DNA of 64,000 nucleotides from Muribaculum sp. (GTDB lineage: Bacteria > Bacteroidota > Bacteroidia > Bacteroidales > Muribaculaceae), in assembly GCA_009775095.1 (NCBI GenBank), contig VSOZ01000005.1, positions 116,203 through 180,202 on the forward strand, written 5' to 3'. This document shows positions 44,505-53,527 of the stretch, piece by piece. The position numbers and the translations under genes were made by a program. The first letter of the stretch is position 1; every line of letters starts with the position of its first letter. The notes below the pieces were generated by a model. That model was not told the origin of the DNA. It ran no database searches and saw nothing but the letters and a program-made list of their open reading frames with translations.

Positions 44505-46244
44505 CTATTTTTCAGGGAATAAAATCAAATAATCACGTTTTGCCGCAGGAATCACATACTTTTCAGGGACAAATCTCCATTGATTGAGCTTTTCGGGTTT
44601 TACCACTTCCTTTTTATGTATATAGTCAGCGAGATAATATCTTAAATCGCGATCTGTAGAGTATATAATACGCGATGACAGTTTATCATGGGGTATGCCT
44701 GCTCCGCGAGTGAGCAATTCACCACCACCGTTGCCTCGATAAGAGTTTAACGCCACTTTATATATCTTGGAAGAATCAAAACGGCTTCCATCAGCCATGC
44801 TGATGATCTTAACCCGATGTCCGGGACGTTTCCTGACATCAACCTCATATATTATACCGGCTGCCGAGTCAAAGTTGTAGCTTGGATTGGCAAGCATAGC
44901 GCGACTCTCGTCGCCATCGGTAGGATTGTCTTTAAACAGAAGCAAATGATCTTTTCCCGACTTCATGGTATTAGCCCACAGTCCGTAAGAAAATTCAAGA
45001 TAATCTTTTATCTCCTTACCGGTAAGTTCCATAACATAAAGCATGTTTTCATACTTGTACAGATTAAACATCTCACCTATAAATATATCACCGGCCGGGA
45101 TGTTGGCATCATATGATATCGGGGCGGCAAATGAAATATCGGCCCCCGTAATATCAAGTTGCAGCTTATGTATAAGGTCAACAAATGCCGACGGGCCAAA
45201 ATAAGCGTCGCGTGTCGATATGGAGTCTGTCAGATGGCCTACCGACTCATTGACATAATTGTTTACTTCAGCTATATAAGGCGAAAAATTTACAATAAAC
45301 TCCGCATCTATATCAAAATCCGACATCGGGCGCAACCGGCCGTCGATACGTTTAGATACAACCTTGTCGGCATCGTCCACCTCAAATGTCATATTTATAT
45401 CGGTAAGCACAACACTGTTATTGGCAGGATTCATGATCAACACAGAATCACCATCTACATTCATAACTTTATTACATTCACGTCTATGGTCATGTCCCAT
45501 GAGTATTATGTCAAATCCCGGAACATTCTTAGCCACCTCAAGCGAAGGATTTTCTTTATATCCGGCCAGAACATTACCTGCCTGCCCGGCATGGAAAAGT
45601 CCCACCACAACATCAGGAGCCTCTTTATCTATGATAATCGGCATCCACTTTTTTGCCGTGGTCTCAATATCATCAAAGCGCAGGCCTTTCCACAACGTTT
45701 CGGGTAACCATGCGGGAATAGCCGGAGTAATCATACCTAAAACAGCCACCTTGACTCCGTCATGTTCTATTACTTCATAGGGTTTAAAATACGGCTCACC
45801 CGTAGACTCATCTATTATATTGGCACCGAGTATTGGCATATCGCAGTCTTTGCTCCAGCGGTCAAGTACGTCACGGCCGGTCTCCACGTCATGATTGCCG
45901 ACATTGCCGGCGTCATAACGCAGATAGTTCATCACCTCCGAAGCTACATGAGGCTTGACCGTATCCACATAATTGTAGTAATACACGGTCGGCTGACCCT
46001 GTAATATGTCACCGTTATCAAGCAATATGACATTATCGCCATATTTTTTACGCGCATCTTTTACTGCCGAGCTTACACGGGCCAGACTGCCCGCAGCATT
46101 CTTTCCGGTTATGAAATTATATGGGAAATAATTACCATGCACATCGCTGGTCTGCAACAGATTTATCTCAACGCGACGTGCGCTGACTGACATCACTCCC
46201 GATATGATAACGGCCACAAAAACGGCTACAAAACATCTTTTCAT
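44505..46244 (-). CDS. Secreted 5'-nucleotidase/metallophosphatase (UshA-like)
   Basis: This 579-residue protein has a signal peptide (MKRCFVAVFVAVIISGVMSVSA) and the calcineurin-like phosphoesterase motifs LQTSDVHGNYF, LLDNGDILQGQP, NVGNHDVETG and LMGHDHRR. The C-terminal 5'-nucleotidase domain follows (~330-550, NSYRGNGGGELLTRG). It should hydrolyse nucleotides or nucleotide sugars outside the cytoplasm. Start ATG at 46244; a GTG at 46247 precedes it. Confidence 0.9.
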   Translation of the reverse strand: MKRCFVAVFVAVIISGVMSVSARRVEINLLQTSDVHGNYFPYNFITGKNAAGSLARVSSAVKDARKKYGDNVILLDNGDILQGQPTVYYYNYVDTVKPHVASEVMNYLRYDAGNVGNHDVETGRDVLDRWSKDCDMPILGANIIDESTGEPYFKPYEVIEHDGVKVAVLGMITPAIPAWLPETLWKGLRFDDIETTAKKWMPIIIDKEAPDVVVGLFHAGQAGNVLAGYKENPSLEVAKNVPGFDIILMGHDHRRECNKVMNVDGDSVLIMNPANNSVVLTDINMTFEVDDADKVVSKRIDGRLRPMSDFDIDAEFIVNFSPYIAEVNNYVNESVGHLTDSISTRDAYFGPSAFVDLIHKLQLDITGADISFAAPISYDANIPAGDIFIGEMFNLYKYENMLYVMELTGKEIKDYLEFSYGLWANTMKSGKDHLLLFKDNPTDGDESRAMLANPSYNFDSAAGIIYEVDVRKRPGHRVKIISMADGSRFDSSKIYKVALNSYRGNGGGELLTRGAGIPHDKLSSRIIYSTDRDLRYYLADYIHKKEVVKPEKLNQWRFVPEKYVIPAAKRDYLILFPEK

Positions 46245-46276
46245 CACAACAATTATCTATACACTACAAACTGATG

Positions 46277-46284
46277 CAAATATA
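46277..46284 (-). promoter_or_regulatory. -7 box (TATATTTG) of the 5'-nucleotidase gene
   Basis: Minus-strand TATATTTG; a second, overlapping TATATTTG lies just upstream. A clear -33 element is not seen. Confidence 0.45.
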
Positions 46285-46320
46285 GCAAATATATTTCATA
46301 TACTCATACCTATAACAAAG

Positions 46321-46349
46321 AGGCGCGGCCTGTTGCAAAGACCGCGCCT
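46321..46349 (-). terminator. Terminator after alpha-galactosidase gene
   Basis: AGGCGCGG (46321-46328) pairs with CCGCGCCT (46342-46349). On the minus strand it lies 27 bases after the alpha-galactosidase stop and is followed by CTTTGTTA, a weak T tract. Confidence 0.65.
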
Positions 46350-46375
46350 ACTATTAGGATAAGTATATTTACCTG

Positions 46376-48586
46376 TTATTTTACCTCTTGAAGCAGCAAT
46401 ACCCGGCTTGCATAGTCATCGCGCTTGTTATAGTCCACGTTATGTTTAAGTGGCATTTCAAGTCCGTTGGACATGAGGAATTTTCCGCTGAAAGTCTTTC
46501 CTTCATAAGATAGCGGCTTATTGTCTATGCGGTTAAGTTCATGCACTTTGTAATTCTTGTCGGGATCAAGACCGGCCATAGTAACTCGCGGCAACTGCTG
46601 GTTGACAAACGTCTCTGTCTTCCACCAATAATAAACGGCCTTGTCCTTTTCGGGTGTGACATACATCAATGATGCCGCACCTTTTTTATCGTAAGGCGAC
46701 AACAAGCGATATATGTCGCCAAATTGAACTATGGGACGGATGTCTTTATATTCGGCAATAGCCTTACGACACATGGCAATCTCATCTTCAGTCATGTTCT
46801 TAGGCTGTATCTCCATGCCGAGGCGTCCGCTCATGGCCACATCTATGCGGTATTTCAGAGGTATTGTACGGAATGTCTGATGATTGGGGGCGGCGCTTAT
46901 GTGCGAGGCCATAGCTATGGACGGGAAGAAATAACTCGTTCCCCACTGCATGTACACACGCTGAAGAGCGTCGGTATTATCGCTCACCCAGAACTCGTCA
47001 AACCACGGAAGCACACCATAGTTGGCACGTCCGCCTCCACTTGCGCAGGCCTGAATTGTAACATCGGGGTACTTGGCACGTATACGGTCAAGTACCTTTT
47101 CAAAACCGCGATGATACTCTATGTAAAGATGGCTCTGGTTGTCGGCAGTCAGGTATTGTGAACCGTGGTTCATTATAGGCGCGTTTGCATCCCATTTGAT
47201 ATAGTCAAGTTCGGGATATTTGGTCATCAGAGTGTCTACGACATGAAATACAAGGTCCTGCACTTTAGGATTGCCCAAGTCGAGCACTACCTGTGTGCCT
47301 CCGCGTCCGAGATTAGGCTCGCGATTGGTCGGTTTGATTATATACTCGGGATGCTTCTCATAAAGTTCGCTAAGAGTGTTGGCCATTTCCGGCTCAATCC
47401 ATATACCGAATTTAATGCCGTTTTTCTTTGCCGTATCGATAAGTCCCTGAATTCCGGAAGGCAACTTGCGGGTGTCTACAGTCCAATCACCAAGCGAAGT
47501 CGAGTCGTTATTTCGGGGATATTTTACACCGAACCATCCGTCATCCATGACAAAAAGTTCACCTCCCATCGAGGCAATGTCTTCCATCATCTGGGCCATG
47601 CCCTCCTCATTTATATCAAAATAAACGCCTTCCCAACTGTTGAGCAGAATTTTACGGGGTTCGTCGCCATGCGCCAACTTATGGTTGCGGCCCCACTTAT
47701 GAAAATTACGGCTTACACCGCTAAGCCCCTCCTCGGAGTATGTAAGAGCCAGCGGAGGAGTGACAAATACTTCATTCTTGGGAAGATGATACTCTGAATT
47801 CTCTTCGTTGATACCGGCAAAAAAGTGATGATAGTTGGAGTCATCAGTATCAAAACGCAGCTTGTAGTTACCGCTGTAGCACAATGCGGCACCGATGACA
47901 CGTCCGTCATTCTCACGAGCTTTTCCGTCAAGCGAAAGCATAATTTCACTATGAGATGTATGAGAATTTCTGGCGCCATCCTTATTCTTTATAACCTTCA
48001 TGCCATGATTTAGCGGAGCTTCATCCACACGGCCTTCATTAGCCCAAGAACCATAAAGCTGCGACAGCCATACATCGCCATAACGAATCGGCAGATAACC
48101 CGATGCAAACTGGGTAAGGTCAACCTTACCTTTTTCCTGATGGCTTATCTCGGTCCATGTCTCTATTACATCCTCATCAGGGTAAGTACGATAATTGACA
48201 TTTACAAAGAACGGATAATATTTGTCTTTCAACGATACTGTGGTGACATCGCTGTTACCATCCTTACGTTTTGACACATTGTCGACCACCAAGTCAAGCG
48301 TCATGTTGCCGTCGGCGTGGACGGCGCTTACAGCGCTCTCCGAAACGGTAGACATACCGTAAGACGGGTAAATCTTCAGATTGGGAACTCCCGCGCTTCG
48401 TAATTGATCGACTTCCGAGTCCGAGAGTTTATTTCCATAGTAAAGAAACTTTGCATCCTTACCTTTTTCAGCATCTACCACCAGTGAAGTTTTCGGAGTG
48501 GAAATGTGAACGATTTCGGCAAAAGTACCGACCGGTACCATGCATGCTGCAAATAACAGCGCAAAATGTTTACAGGTTAATTTCAT
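46376..48586 (-). CDS. Secreted alpha-galactosidase (GH36)
   Basis: This 736-residue protein has a signal peptide (MKLTCKHFALLFAACMVPVG). The GH36 motifs are visible: WIEPEMAN, DYIKWDANAPI with the nucleophile Asp, CASGGGRANYG, and WVSDNTDALQR with the acid/base Asp. It removes alpha-1,6-linked galactose from raffinose-type oligosaccharides or galactomannan. Start MKLTCKHF at 48586 is preferred to the frame at 48604. It is transcribed from a consensus promoter that is divergent from the thioesterase promoter. No SusC/SusD genes are present nearby, so it is not part of a visible PUL. Confidence 0.94.
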   Translation of the reverse strand: MKLTCKHFALLFAACMVPVGTFAEIVHISTPKTSLVVDAEKGKDAKFLYYGNKLSDSEVDQLRSAGVPNLKIYPSYGMSTVSESAVSAVHADGNMTLDLVVDNVSKRKDGNSDVTTVSLKDKYYPFFVNVNYRTYPDEDVIETWTEISHQEKGKVDLTQFASGYLPIRYGDVWLSQLYGSWANEGRVDEAPLNHGMKVIKNKDGARNSHTSHSEIMLSLDGKARENDGRVIGAALCYSGNYKLRFDTDDSNYHHFFAGINEENSEYHLPKNEVFVTPPLALTYSEEGLSGVSRNFHKWGRNHKLAHGDEPRKILLNSWEGVYFDINEEGMAQMMEDIASMGGELFVMDDGWFGVKYPRNNDSTSLGDWTVDTRKLPSGIQGLIDTAKKNGIKFGIWIEPEMANTLSELYEKHPEYIIKPTNREPNLGRGGTQVVLDLGNPKVQDLVFHVVDTLMTKYPELDYIKWDANAPIMNHGSQYLTADNQSHLYIEYHRGFEKVLDRIRAKYPDVTIQACASGGGRANYGVLPWFDEFWVSDNTDALQRVYMQWGTSYFFPSIAMASHISAAPNHQTFRTIPLKYRIDVAMSGRLGMEIQPKNMTEDEIAMCRKAIAEYKDIRPIVQFGDIYRLLSPYDKKGAASLMYVTPEKDKAVYYWWKTETFVNQQLPRVTMAGLDPDKNYKVHELNRIDNKPLSYEGKTFSGKFLMSNGLEMPLKHNVDYNKRDDYASRVLLLQEVK

Positions 48587-48620
48587 GTTAGTAAAAAATA
48601 TCATGGTTTATTTGTGACTA

Positions 48621-48651
48621 CAAATATAATATATACATATAAGAAACGCAA
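48621..48651 (-). promoter_or_regulatory. Promoter of alpha-galactosidase gene (TTG-N20-TATATTTG)
   Basis: On the minus strand TTG (48651-48649), 20 bases, then TATATTTG (48628-48621), 34 bases before the ATG. Confidence 0.65.
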
Positions 48652-48733
48652 GATATCGCATAAATAGTATCACATTTTATCATCATATACACTTTTTTAG
48701 CCAATATTTTAATCTTGTCAGTTTTCATAATAA

Positions 48734-48764
48734 TTTGAAAATACGATTTTATTTAGTACTTTTG
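48734..48764 (+). promoter_or_regulatory. Exact-consensus promoter adjacent to thioesterase start
   Basis: TTTG (48734-48737), 19 bases, TACTTTTG (48757-48764), then four bases and the ATG at 48769. It is an exact TTTG-N19-TAnnTTTG match, and transcription should begin at the start codon. Confidence 0.7.
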
Positions 48765-48768
48765 GGAT

Positions 48769-49173
48769 ATGAAGAAAAAATACATCTTTGAACTTTCCAT
48801 GAAGGTACGCGATTACGAAGTCGACTCCGAAGGCATTGTCAACAATGCCGTGTATCTTCATTATCTTGAACATACGCGACACGAATTCTGCGACATGGCC
48901 GGGACCTCGTTCCGTAAGATGCACGAAAACGGCATAGACCCGGTACTCAACAAAGTCGAGATAACATACAAGACTCCTCTCGGCCTCGGAGAACACTTCA
49001 CAAGCTGCCTGAACATATCACGCAAAGGTGCACGCTTCATATTTCATCAGGATATATACAACGCCGACGGCAAATTAGTGGTTGAAGCTATCGTATCTTG
49101 CGTGACAACGGTCAACGGACGTCTTACGCGTGGCGACGAACTGGCATCGGCATTCAGCAAGTATCTTAAATAA
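48769..49173 (+). CDS. Acyl-CoA thioesterase (hotdog fold, 4HBT/YbgC-like)
   Basis: This 134-residue protein has the hotdog thioesterase motif VRDYEVDSEGIVNNAVYLHY (residues 12-31) with the Asp in the place of the catalytic YbgC Asp, then LEHTRHEF. It hydrolyses acyl-CoA thioesters; the substrate is not clear. The start MKKKYIFEL is the family start. Its promoter predicts a leaderless mRNA. dprA follows after 10 bases. Confidence 0.9.
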   Translation: MKKKYIFELSMKVRDYEVDSEGIVNNAVYLHYLEHTRHEFCDMAGTSFRKMHENGIDPVLNKVEITYKTPLGLGEHFTSCLNISRKGARFIFHQDIYNADGKLVVEAIVSCVTTVNGRLTRGDELASAFSKYLK

Positions 49174-49183
49174 AAACGCCACC

Positions 49184-50281
49184 ATGTCTCTCCTTCACAA
49201 GATAGCATTTTCTTCATTGCGTGGCATGACACCGCGTCTTGCCGAGGCTCTGTTGACGCATATAGGCGATGAAGAACGCTTCTTCTCGGCCGGCGAGCAG
49301 CAACTGTCGGCCATGACCGGTTGCCGCAACAAGCTGTTCAACACTCAATATCGCCAAGAGATATTGGAAAAGGCCGGTAGAGAACTCGACTTCATAACAC
49401 AAAACTCCATTAAACCGGTATATATAACCGACCCCGATTTCCCGGCAAGACTCGCCGACTGCGATGACGCTCCGGTTATGCTCTACACGCTTGGCGACTG
49501 CAACCTCAATGCATCAAAAATAATAAGCATTGTAGGCACACGTCATGCCACACCCTATGGCGTCGACTTCGTAATGAACCTTGTCGACACTCTTGCGAAA
49601 AAACTTGACGACATAATCATAGTAAGCGGCCTCGCTTATGGCATAGACATAGCCGCCCACCGCGCCGCACTGCATGCCGGAGTGCCTACGGTAGCGGTAC
49701 TTGCCCACGGACTGAACACCATATATCCGGCGGCCCACAGGTCGGCGGCAGTGGAAATAGCCCGCAAAGGAGGCATGCTATTGTCAGACTACATGTCGCA
49801 GGACCCGTTACACAAAGGCAACTTTGTAGCACGCAACCGCATCGTGGCAGGTCTGTGTGACTGCCTTGTAGTAGCGGAGTCGGCCGAAAAAGGGGGAGCG
49901 CTGATAACTGCCAGATTAGCGTCGGGCTACAACCGCGACGTAATGGCACTTCCAGGACGCACGAGCGATAAATTCAGTCAAGGATGCAACAGGCTTATAG
50001 GCGACAATGTGGCCGCACTTATATCATCGGGCGACGATCTTATAAGACTCATGGGCTGGACTGCACGCAGTAATGAAGGCAATCAACAGGAGCTGCCCCT
50101 CGAACTGACCCCAGATGAGATAAAAGTCACCGAATACCTCCGCAATCACGGCGAGGGTTCGCTCAACCGCATGTGTGTCGACCTCGACATACCGGTATAC
50201 CGGCTTACTCCCATGTTGGTAGACATGGAGTTCAAAGGTCTTGTCCTACCCTATCCCGGAGGAAAGTACAGACCCGCATAA
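49184..50281 (+). CDS. dprA: DNA-processing protein DprA
   Basis: This 365-residue protein has the DprA Rossmann motifs: GTRHATPYG, VSGLAYGIDIAAH, LAHGLNTIYPAAH, FVARNRIVAGL and EKGGALITARLA. A C-terminal winged-helix domain follows (~300-365). DprA loads RecA on incoming single-stranded DNA during natural transformation. Start ATG at 49184 is chosen over the frame at 49130, which overlaps the thioesterase gene. It is widely kept in bacteria not known to be competent. Confidence 0.93.
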   Translation: MSLLHKIAFSSLRGMTPRLAEALLTHIGDEERFFSAGEQQLSAMTGCRNKLFNTQYRQEILEKAGRELDFITQNSIKPVYITDPDFPARLADCDDAPVMLYTLGDCNLNASKIISIVGTRHATPYGVDFVMNLVDTLAKKLDDIIIVSGLAYGIDIAAHRAALHAGVPTVAVLAHGLNTIYPAAHRSAAVEIARKGGMLLSDYMSQDPLHKGNFVARNRIVAGLCDCLVVAESAEKGGALITARLASGYNRDVMALPGRTSDKFSQGCNRLIGDNVAALISSGDDLIRLMGWTARSNEGNQQELPLELTPDEIKVTEYLRNHGEGSLNRMCVDLDIPVYRLTPMLVDMEFKGLVLPYPGGKYRPA

Positions 50282-50337
50282 ACTTAGTATAAAGTAATAC
50301 GTTTAACATTTATAACATTAAAACACGACCGAAATTC

Positions 50338-51213
50338 ATGGACAAAAAAATAATAGGCTCATCAGAGATGATAATCAATCCCGACGGTTCGATATTTCAC
50401 CTGCATCTGCTCCCCGAACAACTATGCGACCGTATAATACTCGTAGGCGATCCCGGCCGCGTGGACATGGTGGCGTCATTCTTTGACACCAAGACATTTG
50501 AAGTGTCGTCACGTGAATTTCACACGATAGGCGGCACCTATAAAGGCAAGCCCATCATGTGTCTAAGCCACGGCATAGGCCCGGACAATATCGACATCGT
50601 GCTCAATGAGCTTGACGCACTTGCCAATGTCGACTTCAAGACGCGTGAAGTGAAAGAACAACACCGCACACTCACACTCGTGCGCATAGGCACTTCGGGA
50701 GCACTCCAGCCGGAACTCATACTCGGCACCCCGGTCATTGCCGAACGCTCAATCGGGTTCGACGGCGTACTCAATTATTATGCCGGACGCAATGAGGTAG
50801 CCGATCTTGACTTCGAGCGTGAATTCTGCCGTTTTGTTGACTGGAATCCGCAGCTTGCATCGCCGTATGTGGTAAAAGCGTGTCACGAGCTTGTAGAACA
50901 GATAGGACGCGATGACATGGTAAGAGGCTGTACTATAAGCGCTGTAGGCTTCTATGGCCCTCAAGGACGAGAACTGAGGCTACCGCTTGCAAGACCCGAG
51001 CTAAACTCACGTATAGAACAATTCCGCTATCAGGGACGGCCAGTGACTAACTACGAGATGGAGAGCGCTCCGCTTCAGGGTCTCGCGCTGCTCATGGGAC
51101 ATCGCGCCATGACCGTATGCTCCATAATAGCCAACAGAGTAAACACCACGGCTTCGCCCAACTACAAGACTGCAGTCAGGGATCTTGTAAAAACCGTACT
51201 TGAACGTATATAA
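50338..51213 (+). CDS. Nucleoside phosphorylase (uridine phosphorylase-like)
   Basis: This 291-residue protein has the PNP/UDP superfamily motifs: ILVGDPGRVDMVASFFD, EFHTIGGTYKGKPIMCLSHG, LVRIGTSGALQ and NYEMESAPL. The length and EMES motif fit pyrimidine-type phosphorylases of Bacteroidales. It cleaves nucleosides with phosphate to give base and (deoxy)ribose 1-phosphate, for salvage. It is convergent with lptF. Confidence 0.88.
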   Translation: MDKKIIGSSEMIINPDGSIFHLHLLPEQLCDRIILVGDPGRVDMVASFFDTKTFEVSSREFHTIGGTYKGKPIMCLSHGIGPDNIDIVLNELDALANVDFKTREVKEQHRTLTLVRIGTSGALQPELILGTPVIAERSIGFDGVLNYYAGRNEVADLDFEREFCRFVDWNPQLASPYVVKACHELVEQIGRDDMVRGCTISAVGFYGPQGRELRLPLARPELNSRIEQFRYQGRPVTNYEMESAPLQGLALLMGHRAMTVCSIIANRVNTTASPNYKTAVRDLVKTVLERI

Positions 51214-51232
51214 TACCGAATACGCTAACCTG

Positions 51233-52306
51233 TTATCCGGCCGATGCACGACGATACAGGACTACCGCTATCACGGCATATATGAAATTTGGTATCCACA
51301 TTGCCACCATCGGAGACGTATATCCCGATACGGCAAATGCGGATGTTACGGTCATAAACAGAATATAGCTGAAACTCAACACAAGACCGATACCGATGTT
51401 TATACCCATACCGCCTTTTACTTTCTTGGATGACAGCGACATACCTATGACTGTAAGAATAAACGCGGCGGCACACATGGCATAACGGCGCGATCTTTCT
51501 ATCTCAAACGCTTTTATATTGGCCACCCCGCGCGATTTCTGGCGTGATATATAATCGTCAAGCTCAGGCGATGACATCGTCTCCTGATCGTTTTTTGATA
51601 TAAGGAAGTCGCGGGGTTCAAAAGGTATTATAGTATCAAGGCGTGTGCCCTTGGTTATCTTCTCTTCAAGTCCTTGAATGTCGCGTATCATATAGTCACG
51701 CACCTGCCAATGATATAAAGAGTCCCATTTAACGGTGGAGGCTGTAAGACGCGACACCAGTTTCTTGCCGTCAAACTTGTCGAGCGAGAAGCGGTAACCG
51801 GTCTTTGTCGTATTGTCAAAACGGCTCATATAGGCAATCTCTCCCGGAGCTACCATCATCTGGATGTTGCTGCCGTAGTCAACACGCTTGTTCTTTACAT
51901 AAGTATTTGTATAATCTATACGTTTCACATTGGCCGGCGGTATTATATATGCGCTCAATATCCATGTGAAAGCGGCTATGACCGCAGCCGACACAAGATA
52001 AGGACGCAAAAGCCTGCGGAAGCTCATACCTGACGACAACATGGCTATAATCTCTGAGTTATCGGCGAGCTTCGAAGTGAAAAATATACAGGATATGAAT
52101 GTGAACAGAGGACTGAACTGGTTGGCGAAATAAGGAAGGAAATTGAAGAAATAATCAAATATAGTAGCCTTCAACGGCGCCTTGAGAAATGAATCGAGTT
52201 TCTCGTTGACGTCAAACATCACGGTTATGGCAAGTATGAGCACAATAGCAAATACATATGTGCCGAGAAACTTCTTAATTATATACCAGTCAAGTATCTT
52301 AAACAT
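51233..52306 (-). CDS. LptF/LptG family permease
   Basis: This 357-residue protein has six membrane helices in the YjgP/YjgQ arrangement (three N-terminal, a periplasmic beta-jellyroll region, three C-terminal) and the opening KILDWYIIKKFLGTYVFAI. With LptB and a partner it extracts lipopolysaccharide from the inner membrane. Whether it is LptF or LptG is not settled. It is 18 bases downstream of tgt, in the same operon. Confidence 0.92.
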   Translation of the reverse strand: MFKILDWYIIKKFLGTYVFAIVLILAITVMFDVNEKLDSFLKAPLKATIFDYFFNFLPYFANQFSPLFTFISCIFFTSKLADNSEIIAMLSSGMSFRRLLRPYLVSAAVIAAFTWILSAYIIPPANVKRIDYTNTYVKNKRVDYGSNIQMMVAPGEIAYMSRFDNTTKTGYRFSLDKFDGKKLVSRLTASTVKWDSLYHWQVRDYMIRDIQGLEEKITKGTRLDTIIPFEPRDFLISKNDQETMSSPELDDYISRQKSRGVANIKAFEIERSRRYAMCAAAFILTVIGMSLSSKKVKGGMGINIGIGLVLSFSYILFMTVTSAFAVSGYTSPMVAMWIPNFIYAVIAVVLYRRASAG

Positions 52307-52324
52307 ATTCTATGTCGTTATATG

Positions 52325-53455
52325 TCACAGACGTTGTGTGACCCGTTTGACCATCTCATCTTTCCACGGCTTGAAGTCGCCGGCAAGTATATGTCTTCGA
52401 GCTTCCTTTACAAGCCATAAATAGAATGCCAGATTATGTATTGACGCTATCTGCATGCCGAGTATCTCCTGCGATGCAAACAGATGCCTTACGTAAGCCT
52501 TGGAGTAAAAGCGATCGACATAGCTTGGCCCGTCCTCCTGAAGAGGCGAGAAGTCATCGGCCCACTTCTTGTTGCGCATGTTCATTATGCCATGAGCGGT
52601 AAACAGCATGCCGTTGCGTCCGTTGCGCGTAGGCATGACACAGTCCATCATGTCGACCCCGCGCTCTATCGCCTCAAGGATATTGGCGGGAGTTCCCACT
52701 CCCATGAGATAACGCGGCTTGTCGGCAGGCAATATGTCGTTTACCACCTCTATCATATCATACATGACCTCGGCAGGTTCTCCTACGGCCAATCCGCCTA
52801 TGGCATTTCCGTCAGCACCGAGATCGGCGACAAACTTGGCCGATTCCCTGCGCAAGTCGGGATAAGTACAACCCTGCACTATGGGGAAATAAGCCTGCCG
52901 ATGGCCATACAAGCCCTCGGTCGACTTATATCTGTCCCATCCGCGTTGCAGCCAACGGAGTGTAAGGCCGAGCGACTTCTTGGCATAATCATAGTCGGCA
53001 GTACCTGAAGGACACTCATCAAGCGCCATCATTATATCGGCACCGATTATACGTTGTATGTCGACTACGTTTTCAGGCGTAAACAAGTGTTTCGAACCGT
53101 CTATATGGCTACGGAAATAGGCCCCCTCCTCCTTTAGCTTACGATTGGCGGAAAGTGAGAATACCTGAAAACCGCCGCTGTCGGTCAATATAGGTTTGTT
53201 CCAGCCGTTGAATTTGTGCAGACCTCCGGCTGCCTTAAGAATATCGGTACCGGGCCTTAGATATAAATGATATGTATTGCCGAGTATTATCTGAGCCTGT
53301 ATGTCTTCTTTCAGCTCATGCTGGTGCACAGCCTTGACCGTACCTGCCGTACCGACAGGCATGAATATAGGGGTCTCTATCACACCATGGTCGGTAGTGA
53401 TAAGCCCCGCGCGGGCCGCGCTTGATTTATCGGTCGCTTGTAGTTCAAAATCCAT
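52325..53455 (-). CDS. tgt: Queuine tRNA-ribosyltransferase without zinc cysteines
   Basis: This 376-residue protein has the TGT core: TDSGGFQVFSL with the catalytic-site Asp, DECPSG, GGLAVGEP, RYLMGVGTP and DCVMPTRNGRNG. It exchanges guanine-34 of GUN tRNAs for the queuosine precursor. The C-terminal zinc site of most bacterial enzymes (CxCxxC and a later His) is changed to EDGPSYVDRFYSKAYVRHL, with no Cys ligands; related Bacteroides enzymes share this. A TAACTTTG box lies nine bases before the ATG. Confidence 0.95.
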   Translation of the reverse strand: MDFELQATDKSSAARAGLITTDHGVIETPIFMPVGTAGTVKAVHQHELKEDIQAQIILGNTYHLYLRPGTDILKAAGGLHKFNGWNKPILTDSGGFQVFSLSANRKLKEEGAYFRSHIDGSKHLFTPENVVDIQRIIGADIMMALDECPSGTADYDYAKKSLGLTLRWLQRGWDRYKSTEGLYGHRQAYFPIVQGCTYPDLRRESAKFVADLGADGNAIGGLAVGEPAEVMYDMIEVVNDILPADKPRYLMGVGTPANILEAIERGVDMMDCVMPTRNGRNGMLFTAHGIMNMRNKKWADDFSPLQEDGPSYVDRFYSKAYVRHLFASQEILGMQIASIHNLAFYLWLVKEARRHILAGDFKPWKDEMVKRVTQRL

Positions 53456-53464
53456 AATCAGCTA

Positions 53465-53472
53465 CAAAGTTA
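53465..53472 (-). promoter_or_regulatory. -7 box (TAACTTTG) of tgt-lptF
   Basis: Minus-strand TAACTTTG, nine bases before the ATG at 53455, so the leader is only a few bases. The upstream TTG is at a long spacing of 24. Confidence 0.5.
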
Positions 53473-53527
53473 CCAAATTCCATACAACTATAAAAACAAG
53501 GCTGCAAATATCGTACTGCGGTCAACA

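Noticed and set aside
42002..48586. Minus-strand catabolic genes as a polysaccharide utilisation locus
   Set aside because: No SusC/SusD pair, sigma/anti-sigma or hybrid two-component gene is present in or beside the block, and each gene seems to have its own promoter.
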